A DNA stretch of 64,000 bases from Nitrososphaerota archaeon (GCA_016872055.1 VHBH01000003.1:1-64000); one strand, 5' to 3'. Positions 1-8,614 are shown, counted from the stretch's first letter. Notes: generated by a model not told the origin, from the sequence alone. A program made the numbers and translations.

Positions 1-949
1 GTGTGCCCGAGAACAATCTTCCAATTGCTACCGGACCTGCCGCAGGATCCATTGCCATGTTTACAATCATCATTACCGCAGGACCATTGTCATCGCAATT
101 CAGAATTGCTTTGCCAATCTCGGATTCTAAGTCGCCTTTCCAGATTTTTGGAATTCTGTACTTTTGTGCTACGTGTGGTGGCGGGTGGTGCTTTACAACC
201 ATTCCAAGGACTGCTTCTGCCAGTGGTGCTTTTTTTGCCAAGTCATCCACGTTTGCTCCGTCCTGGTATGCCGCGTAAATGTCCTTAAACGAAATTCCTT
301 TTTCCTTCATCACATCAATGTTAAAGCCCCATCTATCTTTGGCAGAACCAAATGATACAGAGCCGTCCTGAATTGAGACCTTCCACTTTTCCCTGTATTC
401 AGGTTCTGCATAGGTATCAATTAGTCCGTTAAAAGTAGAAACAATGTTTGCAAGCCATTCTTGCATTTTGTCCGGTGTTAATCTTAATTCTTTGATGAGT
501 CTGTCGATTTTGTTGATGTATAATACTGGTCGCACACGCTCTTCTAATGCTTGTCTAGTTACAGTTTCAGTCTGAGTCATGATTCCTTCTACAGAGTCGG
601 ATACCACAACTGCACCATCGATTGCCCTGAGGCTTCTGGTGACACGTCCTGTAAAGTCAATGTGTCCAGGTGTGTCAATCATGTTTACGACATATTCCTG
701 GTTTTGTTTTTCGAAAAGTAGTGTAACGTTTGCCTGCACAATTGTCATCTGACGGTCTTGTTCAAGCTTCATGGAATCCAAGGCTAGTGCACGTCCTGCT
801 GCCTGAGGAGAGATGATTCCTGCATATCCTAGTAGGTTGTCACTCATGGTTGTCTTGCCATGGTCTACGTGAGCAATTACACCAAAGTTGCGGATATTTT
901 CCTTGTTTTTGATGATCTTTAGGATCTGCTCTGTTGCCTTGTACTTCAT
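1..949 (-). CDS. fusA: Translation elongation factor aEF-2 (C-terminal part outside window)
   Basis: GTPase that drives ribosomal translocation. Reading the minus strand from the ATG at 947-949 gives an open frame to the window edge (about 316 residues). The G-domain motifs are all visible: AHVDHGKTT (P-loop), DTPGHIDF (G3) and NKIDR (G4), with the archaeal/eukaryal EF-2 switch context QDRQMTIVQANV. The C-terminal two thirds, including the diphthamide region, lies beyond position 1. A TATA-like TTTAATA (minus strand, about 977-983) sits about 30 nt before the start. Family assignment is secure; the gene is only incomplete because of the window boundary. Confidence 0.96.
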   Translation of the reverse strand, partial: MKYKATEQILKIIKNKENIRNFGVIAHVDHGKTTMSDNLLGYAGIISPQAAGRALALDSMKLEQDRQMTIVQANVTLLFEKQNQEYVVNMIDTPGHIDFTGRVTRSLRAIDGAVVVSDSVEGIMTQTETVTRQALEERVRPVLYINKIDRLIKELRLTPDKMQEWLANIVSTFNGLIDTYAEPEYREKWKVSIQDGSVSFGSAKDRWGFNIDVMKEKGISFKDIYAAYQDGANVDDLAKKAPLAEAVLGMVVKHHPPPHVAQKYRIPKIWKGDLESEIGKAILNCDDNGPAVMMIVNMAMDPAAGPVAIGRLFSGT

Positions 950-1315
950 ATTTGATTGAGTTTTTTTCGGAGGTGTATTAAACCTTATTTCTGTCCGATC
1001 AGGTTTTCATAGCTAATTGATCATCTCAGAGCTTGCAACTCGGACTTTTTTTGTCTTGCAAAATAACAGTCCGTGATTTTCCTTTTTTGTGTCAATTCCA
1101 TTGGAATCATCTGTGTGACAATAATGTAAAACAAGACCCGCGTTGATGCATTTCCATTAACTAATGGAGGCTGCAAAGATACTAGTCGTTTATCAGGTTC
1201 ATGGCATAGTCAGCCGCAACAAAAGAATCGGCAGGGTTTGTGACTGAAAAAGACATTACTCACTAGCTTGCAAAAATGGCCTAATTATTATTACCACATC
1301 AAAAAGACCAAAAAC
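950..1315. other. Intergenic region between aEF-2 and mqnD
   Basis: Divergent promoter region of about 365 nt. It should hold the aEF-2 promoter (TATA-like box near 977-983, minus strand) and the mqnD promoter. A 27-codon plus-strand reading frame at 1164-1247 is the only small frame noticed; it has no recognisable motif and I do not call it a gene. No RNA gene was recognised. Confidence 0.5.
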
Positions 1316-2134
1316 ATGAGGATATCCGTGGGCCACACTCCAGACTCGGATGACGCATTCATGTTTTATGGAATGCTCACAGGCAATGTACCGTCAGATG
1401 ATTTTACAATTCAACATGTCATTGCAGACATTGAAGAGCTAAACAAAAGGGCGCTAAATGACGAGCTTGACGTCACGGCAGTGTCTGTCCATGCCTGTGC
1501 ATATTTGCCAAACCACACAATTCTGCGAAGTGGCGGAAGCTTTGGAATTGGTTATGGGCCAATAGTCATTGCAAAAAACGACATGCCGCAAGATAAACTC
1601 GCCAAGTCAAAGATTGCCATTCCCGGAAAAATGACATCAGCTTTTTTGCTATTACAGCTAATGATTGGAAAATTCGACTTTGTAGAGATGAAATTCAGCG
1701 ATATTCCGGCAGCAGTTCTAGACGGAACTGTTGATGCAGGCCTGGTAATTCACGAGACCCAGCTGTCGTATGAATCAGAAAAACTGACTAAAATTCTAGA
1801 TGTCGGAAAATGGTGGGATCAGTCTACGCACTTGCCAGTCCCATTGGGCACCAATGTGATGAGTAATCGGTTTGACAGAAAAACCATCCAAAAATTTGAC
1901 AAGTACCTGCATGATTCCATTGTATATGGCCTAGAGCACCAAAAAGAAGCACTAGAATATTCCATGCAGTATAGCAGAGGCAAGCCAGAAGGCCTAATTG
2001 AAAAATTTGTCAGAATGTACGTAAACGATGTCACTGTTGACATGGGAAAAGAGGGCGAGCAGTCAATTAAGACGTTTTTTGAGATGGCGGCAAAGAAGAA
2101 TCTTATTCCAAAATTCAAAATACAATTAAGTTGA
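1316..2134 (+). CDS. mqnD: 1,4-dihydroxy-6-naphthoate synthase-like protein (MqnD family)
   Basis: Periplasmic-binding-protein-fold lyase of the MqnA/MqnD family, which in the futalosine pathway releases 1,4-dihydroxy-6-naphthoate during menaquinone synthesis. The N-terminus GHTPDSDDAFMF is the family signature, and the length (272 residues) is normal. The ATG at 1316 is preferred: the same frame extends upstream to a TTG at 1268, but those 16 residues are Lys/Tyr-rich and precede the conserved start. The radical-SAM gene mqnE lies 0.9 kb downstream on the opposite strand, which supports a local menaquinone function. MqnA and MqnD are paralogues, so the exact step is inferred from the DDA-type N-terminus and length. 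Confidence 0.85.
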   Translation: MRISVGHTPDSDDAFMFYGMLTGNVPSDDFTIQHVIADIEELNKRALNDELDVTAVSVHACAYLPNHTILRSGGSFGIGYGPIVIAKNDMPQDKLAKSKIAIPGKMTSAFLLLQLMIGKFDFVEMKFSDIPAAVLDGTVDAGLVIHETQLSYESEKLTKILDVGKWWDQSTHLPVPLGTNVMSNRFDRKTIQKFDKYLHDSIVYGLEHQKEALEYSMQYSRGKPEGLIEKFVRMYVNDVTVDMGKEGEQSIKTFFEMAAKKNLIPKFKIQLS

Positions 2135-2404
2135 GATAGGAGGAAGCGGAACACGGCGATTCAAAAAATAATCGCTTACTTGAAACATCAATACCACCAT
2201 TGTGATGAGGACAAGATTGTGTTTGCTTCGTATACTATATGCCAAATTTAATACATAAAGATGATTGGTGAGCAACTAGACATTTGTTCAAATAAGACGG
2301 CTTATCTTTACATTCGTTCAGATCGGATATTGTATCATCTTGGTTTTTTGTACAGGTGTATAGTGGTACGATTTGTATAATAATGATGTATGTGTATTGA
2401 CATC

Positions 2405-2689
2405 ATGGTACTAGTAGACAAAAAAATACTTGGGGGCGGACTCGCAATGCTAATTGTCGGTTTAGTCTTGCTTTCCTATCTGAATTCTAATGTACCCATT
2501 GGCAAGGCCGGCATGACAGAAGAGCAGGTCTTTGATTTGATGAACAGAGAAAGAACACATGAGGAATATTCGACTTTGGCCGCAATACTGGCAGGGCTAG
2601 GCTTTTTGTTTGTAATGATAAGTTTTGGGGCAAGAAGAAAGAAAGGCGGCGCAAAGACAATAGAAAAAAAGCCCCCAGAGGCATCCTAA
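2405..2689 (+). CDS. Small membrane protein, two predicted TM segments
   Basis: Unrecognised 94-residue protein. Residues about 8-25 (LGGGLAMLIVGLVLLSYL) and 60-77 (LAAILAGLGFLFVMISFG) are hydrophobic and should span the membrane; the loop between them is polar and charged, and the C-terminal tail is basic (RRKKGG). The ATG at 2405 is chosen over an in-frame ATG at 2390 because the shorter product begins with a normal polar N-terminus directly before the first TM. It lies just upstream of the thiamine-binding-like gene, in the same direction. No function can be assigned. Confidence 0.72.
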   Translation: MVLVDKKILGGGLAMLIVGLVLLSYLNSNVPIGKAGMTEEQVFDLMNRERTHEEYSTLAAILAGLGFLFVMISFGARRKKGGAKTIEKKPPEAS

Positions 2690-2722
2690 AGATTTTAACC
2701 AAAATCTACACATACACCATAA

Positions 2723-3028
2723 TTGGTCACAGCAGAAATCAGCCTTTATCCAGTAGGCACGGATTCACCCAGCCTTAGCTTTTACATAGCAAGGGCAATC
2801 GAGTCAATTGGCACTAAAATTAAACACCAAACCACGCCAATGGGCACAATACTGGAATCAGACGACATTCAGGATATCTTTGATGCAACAAAATCAATGA
2901 CGGAGATAATCCACAGATTAGGAGTAAAGCGAGTCGAAGTAATCCTCAAGATTGATTCCAGGACAGACAAAAAACAAACAGCAGATGATAAAATGAAATC
3001 CTTGGACAGGTACCTAAAAGGTGCGTAA
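2723..3028 (+). CDS. Thiamine-binding-like protein (MTH1187/YkoF, DUF77 family)
   Basis: 101 residues with the ferredoxin-like fold pattern of the MTH1187/YqgV family: N-terminal strand AEISLYPVGTDSPSLS, then YIARAIESIG, and a C-terminal strand RVEVILKIDSRTDK. Members bind thiamine or related small molecules; the ligand here is unknown. The start is a TTG at 2723 (no ATG is available before the conserved strand). Its last 15 nt overlap the 3' end of mqnE on the other strand. Confidence 0.82.
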   Translation: MVTAEISLYPVGTDSPSLSFYIARAIESIGTKIKHQTTPMGTILESDDIQDIFDATKSMTEIIHRLGVKRVEVILKIDSRTDKKQTADDKMKSLDRYLKGA

Positions 3029-4111
3029 TACCTTGAAGAATGTGTTTCGCTGGGCAGGCGAGCGTCCTATTTCCTTTACCATGGTTGCAAGCTCCATTAC
3101 AGATGAATGTGTAGGCTTGCCGGCTGCACGGTAAATCTCTTCAGAGAATGCAGTTCCAACCAGATCACTTCCACCATTGGACAGTGCTACTTGGGCCAAC
3201 TTCTTGCCCAACGCGACCCAATATACCGAGATGTTGTTTAGATGGCCTGCAAGCATCAGTCTAGATAGTGAGATTATTTTCAGATCATAAATTGCTGATG
3301 ACTCGTGATTAACTTGGTGTTTTTGTTCCAGCTCGGTGTTGTCCAGACTGAACTTTAGCGGAATAAACGTGATAAATCCGCCCGTCTTTTTTTGGAGCTC
3401 ACGCACCTTGATGAGGTGATCAATTATGTGCTCTGGCTTTTCAATGTGACCGTACAGCATCGTGACATTGCTTTTGATTCCAAGGTTGTGAGCTTGCTCT
3501 ATAGTGTCAAGCCATTCTTGGCCTGAGCACTTGCCCCTAACAATTTGGTTTCTGATTTCAGGGTGGAATATTTCTGCGCCACCGCCAGGCATGGAATCAA
3601 GGCCTGCAGACTTGAGGCGTGATAGTATTTCCTTGACTGATGTCTTGGTAAGCTTTGATAGGAAGAATATCTCGGCTGCAGTAAACGCCTTGATGGTAAG
3701 GTCTGGGTGGTTCTTTTTGATTATTCTCATCATGTTTTCGTAATAGTCTAACTGCAAGCTTGGATGGAATCCGCCTACAATGTGAACCTCGGTTGCACCC
3801 AAGGATTTTGCCGCGGCGATTCGCGCCTCTATTTGCTGAGGAGTTAACGTATACGCATCAGATTCGTCTCCCTTGCGATAAAATGCACACATTTGACAGC
3901 TGGCAGCACAAAGATTTGTGTAATTCATGTAGTACGATGCAGCAAATGTAATGGTATTGCCGACTAGTTTTTTTCTAACCAAGTCAGCTGTTGCTCCCAC
4001 TACAAACTGGTTATCAGAATTTATCAGTTCCAGCCCATCATTGTATGATAGTTCTTCTCCTGCAAGTGCTCTATCTATTGCCTTTGAATCAACAATAATG
4101 TCGCGCAGCAT
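3014..4111 (-). CDS. mqnE: Aminofutalosine synthase (radical SAM, MqnE)
   Basis: Radical SAM enzyme that joins 3-(1-carboxyvinyloxy)benzoate and SAM to make aminofutalosine in the futalosine menaquinone route. The [4Fe-4S] motif CX3CX2C is visible at about residues 68-75 (CAASCQMC). The family motif SMPGGGAEIF, with GGGAEIF rather than the GAGAEIL-type of MqnC, points to MqnE; this discrimination rests on remembered family motifs. Length (365) is typical. It is convergent with the DUF77-like gene with a 15-nt overlap. Confidence 0.85.
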   Translation of the reverse strand: MLRDIIVDSKAIDRALAGEELSYNDGLELINSDNQFVVGATADLVRKKLVGNTITFAASYYMNYTNLCAASCQMCAFYRKGDESDAYTLTPQQIEARIAAAKSLGATEVHIVGGFHPSLQLDYYENMMRIIKKNHPDLTIKAFTAAEIFFLSKLTKTSVKEILSRLKSAGLDSMPGGGAEIFHPEIRNQIVRGKCSGQEWLDTIEQAHNLGIKSNVTMLYGHIEKPEHIIDHLIKVRELQKKTGGFITFIPLKFSLDNTELEQKHQVNHESSAIYDLKIISLSRLMLAGHLNNISVYWVALGKKLAQVALSNGGSDLVGTAFSEEIYRAAGKPTHSSVMELATMVKEIGRSPAQRNTFFKVLRTF

Positions 4112-4248
4112 TTGCTAGCTATTCCCTGATTTGTAAATATAAAACAAACGTATCAAAATAGACAAATTTTTGGGCAGCATGTTTGTGAGGGTGATGAATC
4201 GAGTCTTACTTTTGCTTTTTTGATTTGAATCTTTTTTCAGCGTGGTTA

Positions 4249-4980
4249 TTATTTTTTGGCTGTCTGTGATGCCTTTTCCGCCTTTATCTTTGCCTGCTTG
4301 AGTTCATAGTTTTTCTGTTCTGTTTGCTTTTGCTTTTCGTCTAGTTTCTTTTGCTCTTCTTTAAGTGCCTTGATTGCTTCCTTGTTTTTTTTCTCCATCA
4401 TTTTCTGTATGTTCTTTTGATCAATCATGGAGTCCACTTTTGCCTTCTTTGCTGTCTCACCTAGGTCTTGCTTTGCTTTGTCCAGGGATTCCCGTGTGTT
4501 ACCCTGCTTTTGTTCTGTGATTGTTGCATCGCGTTTTTTCTTTTGCTCGTCGATTTGGGCCTGTGCGTTGTCTTTTATTGCCTTGTATTCATCTAGTTTT
4601 TGTTGTCTTTTTTGGAGTAGTTCTTGGCGTTGAGCTTCGCGCATTTCTTCTAGTTCTTTTCGCTTTGCGTCGAGGTCTTTTTGATTTTGCTTAAGTTTTT
4701 CTAGTATTTCCTTATTCTTTATTTGATTTTCCTTTAGTTTTATTTGGCGCTGCGTCTCTAGTTTTTTGAGTTTTTCCTCTTGGGCTTTTTCAAATTCTGC
4801 TATTTTCTCTGCTGTAGTTTGTTTTTCCTTTGCCGGCGGTGTTGTCTTAGGAGCCGGTGTTGTAGTTGTTTCAGTGCTAGTAGGGTTTGTCTCAGTGGTT
4901 TGTGCAAACGACAAGCCTGCTGGTCCAACCAGTGCTGCACTTAGTAGTATTAGTGATGCTAGGATTCCTAGTCTTTGCAT
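4249..4980 (-). CDS. Secreted or surface coiled-coil protein
   Basis: 243 residues. An N-terminal signal peptide (LASLILLSAALVGPAGLSFA, cleavage probably after SFA near residue 26) is followed by a Thr/Pro-rich linker (residues about 28-55) and then by about 180 residues of Lys/Glu/Gln-rich heptad-like sequence, a long coiled coil. No enzymatic motif. The low-complexity composition makes homology searches unreliable. Such proteins are common in thaumarchaeal genomes; a structural cell-surface role is only an inference. Confidence 0.75.
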   Translation of the reverse strand: MQRLGILASLILLSAALVGPAGLSFAQTTETNPTSTETTTTPAPKTTPPAKEKQTTAEKIAEFEKAQEEKLKKLETQRQIKLKENQIKNKEILEKLKQNQKDLDAKRKELEEMREAQRQELLQKRQQKLDEYKAIKDNAQAQIDEQKKKRDATITEQKQGNTRESLDKAKQDLGETAKKAKVDSMIDQKNIQKMMEKKNKEAIKALKEEQKKLDEKQKQTEQKNYELKQAKIKAEKASQTAKK

Positions 4981-5070
4981 ACCACAAAACTATTTTTGCT
5001 GGTATTTATATTGTGGAATGATTTCTCCCTGATTTGATAATTTACCACTTGAAAAGTTTAGTTAGCCTCA

Positions 5071-5256
5071 ATGCCAAATCATACTATGGTACTTCCACTA
5101 ACAGATGAATTCAAGCCAAAATGCTACATTTGCAATAACGCATTTGATACAATAGAATTACTTAGAGCGCACCAAAAAGAGCAACACGCTGAATTTGTCA
5201 GCTACCATGAAAACCAGAAACGAGAGCCAGTCCCCGGTGACGTAACTGTATTTTAG
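5071..5256 (+). CDS. Small C2H2 zinc-finger protein
   Basis: 61 residues with one C2H2 finger: CYICNNAF, then LLRAHQKEQH (CX2C-X12-HX4H). Single-finger proteins of this type are frequent in Thaumarchaeota; whether they bind nucleic acid or protein is not known. The stop is 2 nt before the start of the TPR gene at 5259, so the two are probably co-transcribed and translationally coupled. A related finger gene lies at 6449, giving a zinc-finger/TPR module on each side of the locus. Confidence 0.82.
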   Translation: MPNHTMVLPLTDEFKPKCYICNNAFDTIELLRAHQKEQHAEFVSYHENQKREPVPGDVTVF

Positions 5257-5258
5257 AA

Positions 5259-5843
5259 ATGTCAGAGGAGCAATTACACGCGGCAGTCAAGCTGTTTTTG
5301 GCAAAACAATTCGATGATGCAGTATCATTGTATGATCAGATTCTGCAAAAAAACCCAGACAGCCTAGATGCGATTAACAACAAAGGTTACGCACTTGGCA
5401 AGCTCAAAAAATATGCAGATGCAATTGCGTGTTATGACCTAGGCCTAAAACTATACCCAAATGAAAAAACACTGCTTGTAAACAAGATCTCTTCATTGCG
5501 CAAAACCAAGTCATATGATGCCGCACTAGAAATTTGTAGGCAAGTTCTCAATTCAAATCCAGACGACAATATTGCCCTATATCACATGGAGAGAATCCTG
5601 GCAGCAATTGGAAATTATGCGGAATCCATCCAATGTTGTGATAGGATTTTATCATCATATCCGCAAAACGCAGAGGTCCTCTTTGACAAGGCCGTATCGT
5701 TGGCAAAAACACAAAGCTTCCAGATGACAGACATACTGGCACAGGCAATAAGTTCCGACCAGCACCTTAAAGCCAAGGCAAAAAACCACAGCGCGTTTGC
5801 CAAATACAGTACAGATCAGGAATTTTTGCGCATCGTCTCTTGA
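5259..5843 (+). CDS. TPR-repeat protein
   Basis: 194 residues with about four tetratricopeptide repeats; examples are the units around FDDAVSLYDQILQKNPDSLD and YADAIACYDLGLKLYPNEKT. TPR arrays are protein-protein scaffolds. No signal peptide, so cytosolic. It starts 2 nt after the zinc-finger gene and its 3' end overlaps the next TPR gene (opposite strand) by 28 nt. The partner is unknown. Confidence 0.87.
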   Translation: MSEEQLHAAVKLFLAKQFDDAVSLYDQILQKNPDSLDAINNKGYALGKLKKYADAIACYDLGLKLYPNEKTLLVNKISSLRKTKSYDAALEICRQVLNSNPDDNIALYHMERILAAIGNYAESIQCCDRILSSYPQNAEVLFDKAVSLAKTQSFQMTDILAQAISSDQHLKAKAKNHSAFAKYSTDQEFLRIVS

Positions 5844-6370
5844 TTGGACTTTAGTAGTTTTTCCGCAATCTCTTTGGATATTTGAGCAATGTCATAGTCC
5901 TTGTCAATTTGCAGTGCGTTTTTGAAGCAGGTCAGAGCCTCTTTTATTTTTCCCTGCTCGCCAAAAGACATGCCCTTGTAAGCAAGTGCCATTGCGCATT
6001 TTTTATCCAAAAACAACGCCCTATCATAGCAGGCTATTGCCTCATCAAATCTTCCAAGGCTATGTAGCGCGGTCCCTTTGTTTAGAACTGCGGTAACGCT
6101 GTCAGGGCTGAGCCTAGTTGCCTTCTCAAAGCACTTGAGTGCTTGTTTGAATTTGCCCAGATTTTGTAATGCCACTCCCTTGTCAATTATGGCATCCAGA
6201 TGATCAGGATCAGAGTCCAGTATCTTGTTGTAAAGCGTTATTGCCTCGGCAAATTCGCCCTCATGGCACAACTCTGACGCCTGATTCAGAATTTTCTCCA
6301 AGTTCAATGAAATTACTGATACAACAATGGACATTAGTCTTACTATGGCATCATTGGGATTTGTAGACAT
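5816..6370 (-). CDS. TPR-repeat protein
   Basis: 184 residues with at least four TPR units (for example FAEAITLYNKILDSDPDHLD, FDEAIACYDRALFLDKKCAM). Consensus motifs match the neighbouring TPR protein closely, so the pair probably arose by duplication with inversion. Start ambiguous: the first ATG is used, but the repeats begin only at about residue 22 and an ATG at residue 13 would also serve. Convergent overlap of 28 nt with 5259-5843. Confidence 0.85.
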   Translation of the reverse strand: MSTNPNDAIVRLMSIVVSVISLNLEKILNQASELCHEGEFAEAITLYNKILDSDPDHLDAIIDKGVALQNLGKFKQALKCFEKATRLSPDSVTAVLNKGTALHSLGRFDEAIACYDRALFLDKKCAMALAYKGMSFGEQGKIKEALTCFKNALQIDKDYDIAQISKEIAEKLLKSNQETMRKNS

Positions 6371-6448
6371 TGTTGTGCAAATGTGTCAGTCCAAGCTAAT
6401 GACAGACTCACCAGTTCAGTTTTATCCAAAACCACCCAAAACACTGCA

Positions 6449-6574
6449 ATGTCCAATCGGTGTGAAAAGTGCAATATCACCTTTTATTCTTCTAACGGGT
6501 TGAACGCTCACCTAGAGAGGACGCATAAAATAATTGAGCAAAAGGACAACCGAGTGCTAGATTCGTTTACGTAG
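6449..6574 (+). CDS. Small C2H2 zinc-finger protein
   Basis: 41 residues from the ATG at 6449: CEKCNITFYSSNGLNAHLER then TH (CX2C-X12-HX4H finger). A GTG at 6383 would add 22 polar residues; the short form is preferred because the finger starts directly after the Met. It is divergent from the TPR gene at 5816-6370, mirroring the finger/TPR pair at 5071-5843. Confidence 0.7.
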   Translation: MSNRCEKCNITFYSSNGLNAHLERTHKIIEQKDNRVLDSFT

Positions 6575-7004
6575 CCAATTTATCAGCGCGATGACAGTTG
6601 TTCAAAAAAAACTCTTTTATTCTGGCATTTTAAATTGATTTCATAGCCTTTGGTAGTATCTTTGATACTCACTTGGATCTGAAAACAGTCCTAGACAAAA
6701 ACTAGGATTTTTTCAATCCAAGAACAATTTTGAGACTTTGATAACCTGATAATTCTTGATTAGTGCGGACTTTCATATGATATGTGAATGGAACGTGTTT
6801 TGGTTTGAGTCGGCCTACTTTCTGACTTTTAATGCAATGACCTTACTCGTCTTTTTATTAAACAAATGAATTTTGTTCTAGTCTAATAAAATATCATTTA
6901 ATTTTTAGGAAATAATACAATTATTTTCCGTCCTTGGCACTAATTATAATAAATTACCACTAGAGGGAAAAAAAGTCACTTGATAAATATTAGAAAATAC
7001 GAGA
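6575..7004. other. A+T-rich intergenic region
   Basis: About 430 nt with no supported gene. It is visibly richer in A+T than its surroundings and precedes the SNase-like/oxygenase pair, so it probably holds the promoter of that pair. I see no tRNA, repeat array or mobile-element ends here. Confidence 0.5.
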
Positions 7005-7295
7005 ATGATTATGGACATAATTTGGGGAAATGTAGGTAAAGTTTTGTCAGGTAATATCTTTGAATTGAATGTAACACACAGAAAAAACGGGAATAAAAAA
7101 GACTATTCAGAAATTGAGAAAATCAAAGTTATTCAAACTGACATAATGAGCCTTCCTGCGGATCTCAATGAATGTACAATTGAGCAATTAGAACAAAATT
7201 TGGGTGGTTCATTTGTAAAATGTGAAATCAAAGACAGAGAAAGTGATGGATCTCTCAAATCAGTTGTTTCGCATTCTGGACAAGGCGGATATTAG
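7005..7295 (+). CDS. Staphylococcal-nuclease-like small protein (divergent)
   Basis: 96 residues. The pattern GNVGKVLSGNIFELNV, then EKIKVIQTDI and GSFVKCEIKDRESDG, follows the SNase/OB-fold outline (strand 1-turn-strand 2 with the GKV.SG.. start, and the late strand normally carrying the catalytic Arg). The catalytic Arg/Glu residues of active nucleases are not where expected, so an active nuclease is doubtful; this is an inference from pattern only. The tail ends SHSGQGGY. It abuts the oxygenase-like gene with no gap (stop 7293-7295, next ATG 7296), so the two form an operon. Confidence 0.6.
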   Translation: MIMDIIWGNVGKVLSGNIFELNVTHRKNGNKKDYSEIEKIKVIQTDIMSLPADLNECTIEQLEQNLGGSFVKCEIKDRESDGSLKSVVSHSGQGGY

Positions 7296-8078
7296 ATGAA
7301 TTTGCAATGGAACCCAATAGAAATAGATTACAATGAGATAGGTCAAAATAAAAAAACAATAGAAAAAATCATCACGGGTGAGTCACCTGCATTAATAATT
7401 AGAAATTTTTACAATAATGATTCATGTAAAACAATAGCCCAAAGAGTTGAGACAAAAACCTTTGAAAATAATGAAAAAATTAAGAAGATAGGTGTTTCAC
7501 TTGTATCGTTTATTTCAAGAAAATCAGAGTATTTTGTTCAGGCTGATGCATTAAGAAAAACAATACGCGATCTGTTTTCTGATTTGGAGGATCCTCGAAA
7601 AAAAATCCACACGGCGTTACAAGCACTCTTTCCTGAAAAGCAGATTACTATTGCAGTTGAAAACGGCAAAAAATACGCATGTGGGGTAATCAGACTGCAC
7701 GAATTAGGAGATTTTGCTTCAATACACAGAGATAATGCAAGATTTGAAGCAAGAAGTTTTGGTGTTTCTAAATTTCCTATTCAATTATCTACAGTATTAT
7801 ACATTCAACAATCTAAGAAGGGCGGAGAATTAGTATTGCACAAAAAATCATGGAAAAAATCAGATGAAAAATTTCGTAACATCGATTTTGGTTATTCAAG
7901 GGATGTGATTGCAGATTGCACCCAATCTGTCAGAATAAAGCCAAATCAGGGAGATTTGGTAATAATTAATCCAATTTATTATCATGAGATACTTCCTGTG
8001 AGAGCAAATAATCGCATAACATTAGGATTGTTTTTGGCTTTTTCTAGACATGGGGACAAAGTTGTAACTTGGTCTTGA
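7296..8078 (+). CDS. 2-oxoglutarate/Fe(II)-dependent oxygenase-like protein
   Basis: 260 residues. The C-terminal half has the double-stranded beta-helix signature of 2OG/Fe(II) oxygenases: HxD at H144/D146 (SIHRDNARF), a turn strand GGELVLH near 177-182, the distal iron ligand H230 (IYYHEILPV) and the 2OG-binding Arg R240 (NNRITLGLF). The N-terminal 100 residues are unrecognised. The substrate is unknown; family members hydroxylate proteins, small molecules or nucleic acids. Immediately follows the SNase-like gene, which could be its substrate or partner. A+T-rich context suggests an accessory gene. Confidence 0.72.
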   Translation: MNLQWNPIEIDYNEIGQNKKTIEKIITGESPALIIRNFYNNDSCKTIAQRVETKTFENNEKIKKIGVSLVSFISRKSEYFVQADALRKTIRDLFSDLEDPRKKIHTALQALFPEKQITIAVENGKKYACGVIRLHELGDFASIHRDNARFEARSFGVSKFPIQLSTVLYIQQSKKGGELVLHKKSWKKSDEKFRNIDFGYSRDVIADCTQSVRIKPNQGDLVIINPIYYHEILPVRANNRITLGLFLAFSRHGDKVVTWS

Positions 8079-8182
8079 TAGAAAAATCATCTAGTTTAGT
8101 GACAATTGGAGGCAGTAGACTTGGAAAAGTATCAGAAATGCTGAAGATAAAAAAAAGAGGTGCGAATATTGGACAATTTTGA
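8075..8182 (+). CDS. Possible 35-residue mini-gene
   Basis: A TTG start overlaps the stop of the oxygenase gene by 4 nt and opens a 35-residue frame ending GANIGQF, basic in the middle (LKIKKRG). Its end overlaps the next mini-frame (8169) by 14 nt. Start-stop overlap is the only argument for translation; no family recognised. It could equally be a remnant of a longer gene. Confidence 0.3.
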   Translation: MIEKSSSLVTIGGSRLGKVSEMLKIKKRGANIGQF

Positions 8183-8264
8183 ACAAATAATTACAGTCGT
8201 GGCAATTGTTTCAGCTGTAGGAATTTTTGTCGGCACTAGAATTTGGTTACTTTTTAGAAAATAA
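8169..8264 (+). CDS. Possible 31-residue single-TM protein
   Basis: TTG-started frame encoding one hydrophobic helix (IITVVAIVSAVGIFVG) followed by a basic end (LLFRK), a typical small membrane peptide. Overlaps the preceding mini-frame by 14 nt. Evidence is composition and coupling only. Confidence 0.4.
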   Translation: MDNFEQIITVVAIVSAVGIFVGTRIWLLFRK

Positions 8265-8614
8265 CTTATTCAGATTCAACTTCACAAAGATACAGTCGTA
8301 TCAGTGTGCTAGAACGGATCTAGTTGATTTGTTACTAGCTAGTGTTGGGTTAAATTTTCAAAAAACTAGTGCCAACACAGCCAAAGATGGATTTTTGCTT
8401 AATAATTCAGATTAGCTATGTTTGCTGTCAGTGGTGGTTCCTGTTCTTCAACATGTAGGAGAGTCATCTCCCCACTACTGGCTATTTTTTTGCATTAGTT
8501 TCACTCAGATTATTGAACAGGTACCTAGAATGAAAGAATTCTAAAAATATCGCCACAACTTGAGATGCCTACAAAAACCATACTCACTGGACTTTATGTT
8601 CAAAGAATCCAGGA
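8265..8614. other. Intergenic region, no supported gene
   Basis: About 350 nt. A 62-codon frame overlapping 8227-8415 lacks any family pattern and begins inside the preceding mini-gene, so it was not accepted. Nothing else recognised. Confidence 0.4.

Noticed and set aside
1268-1315. Longer mqnD start (TTG)
   Set aside because: Adds 16 atypical residues before the conserved MRISVGHTPD start.
8227-8415. 62-codon plus frame
   Set aside because: Starts inside the TM mini-gene and lacks any recognisable feature.
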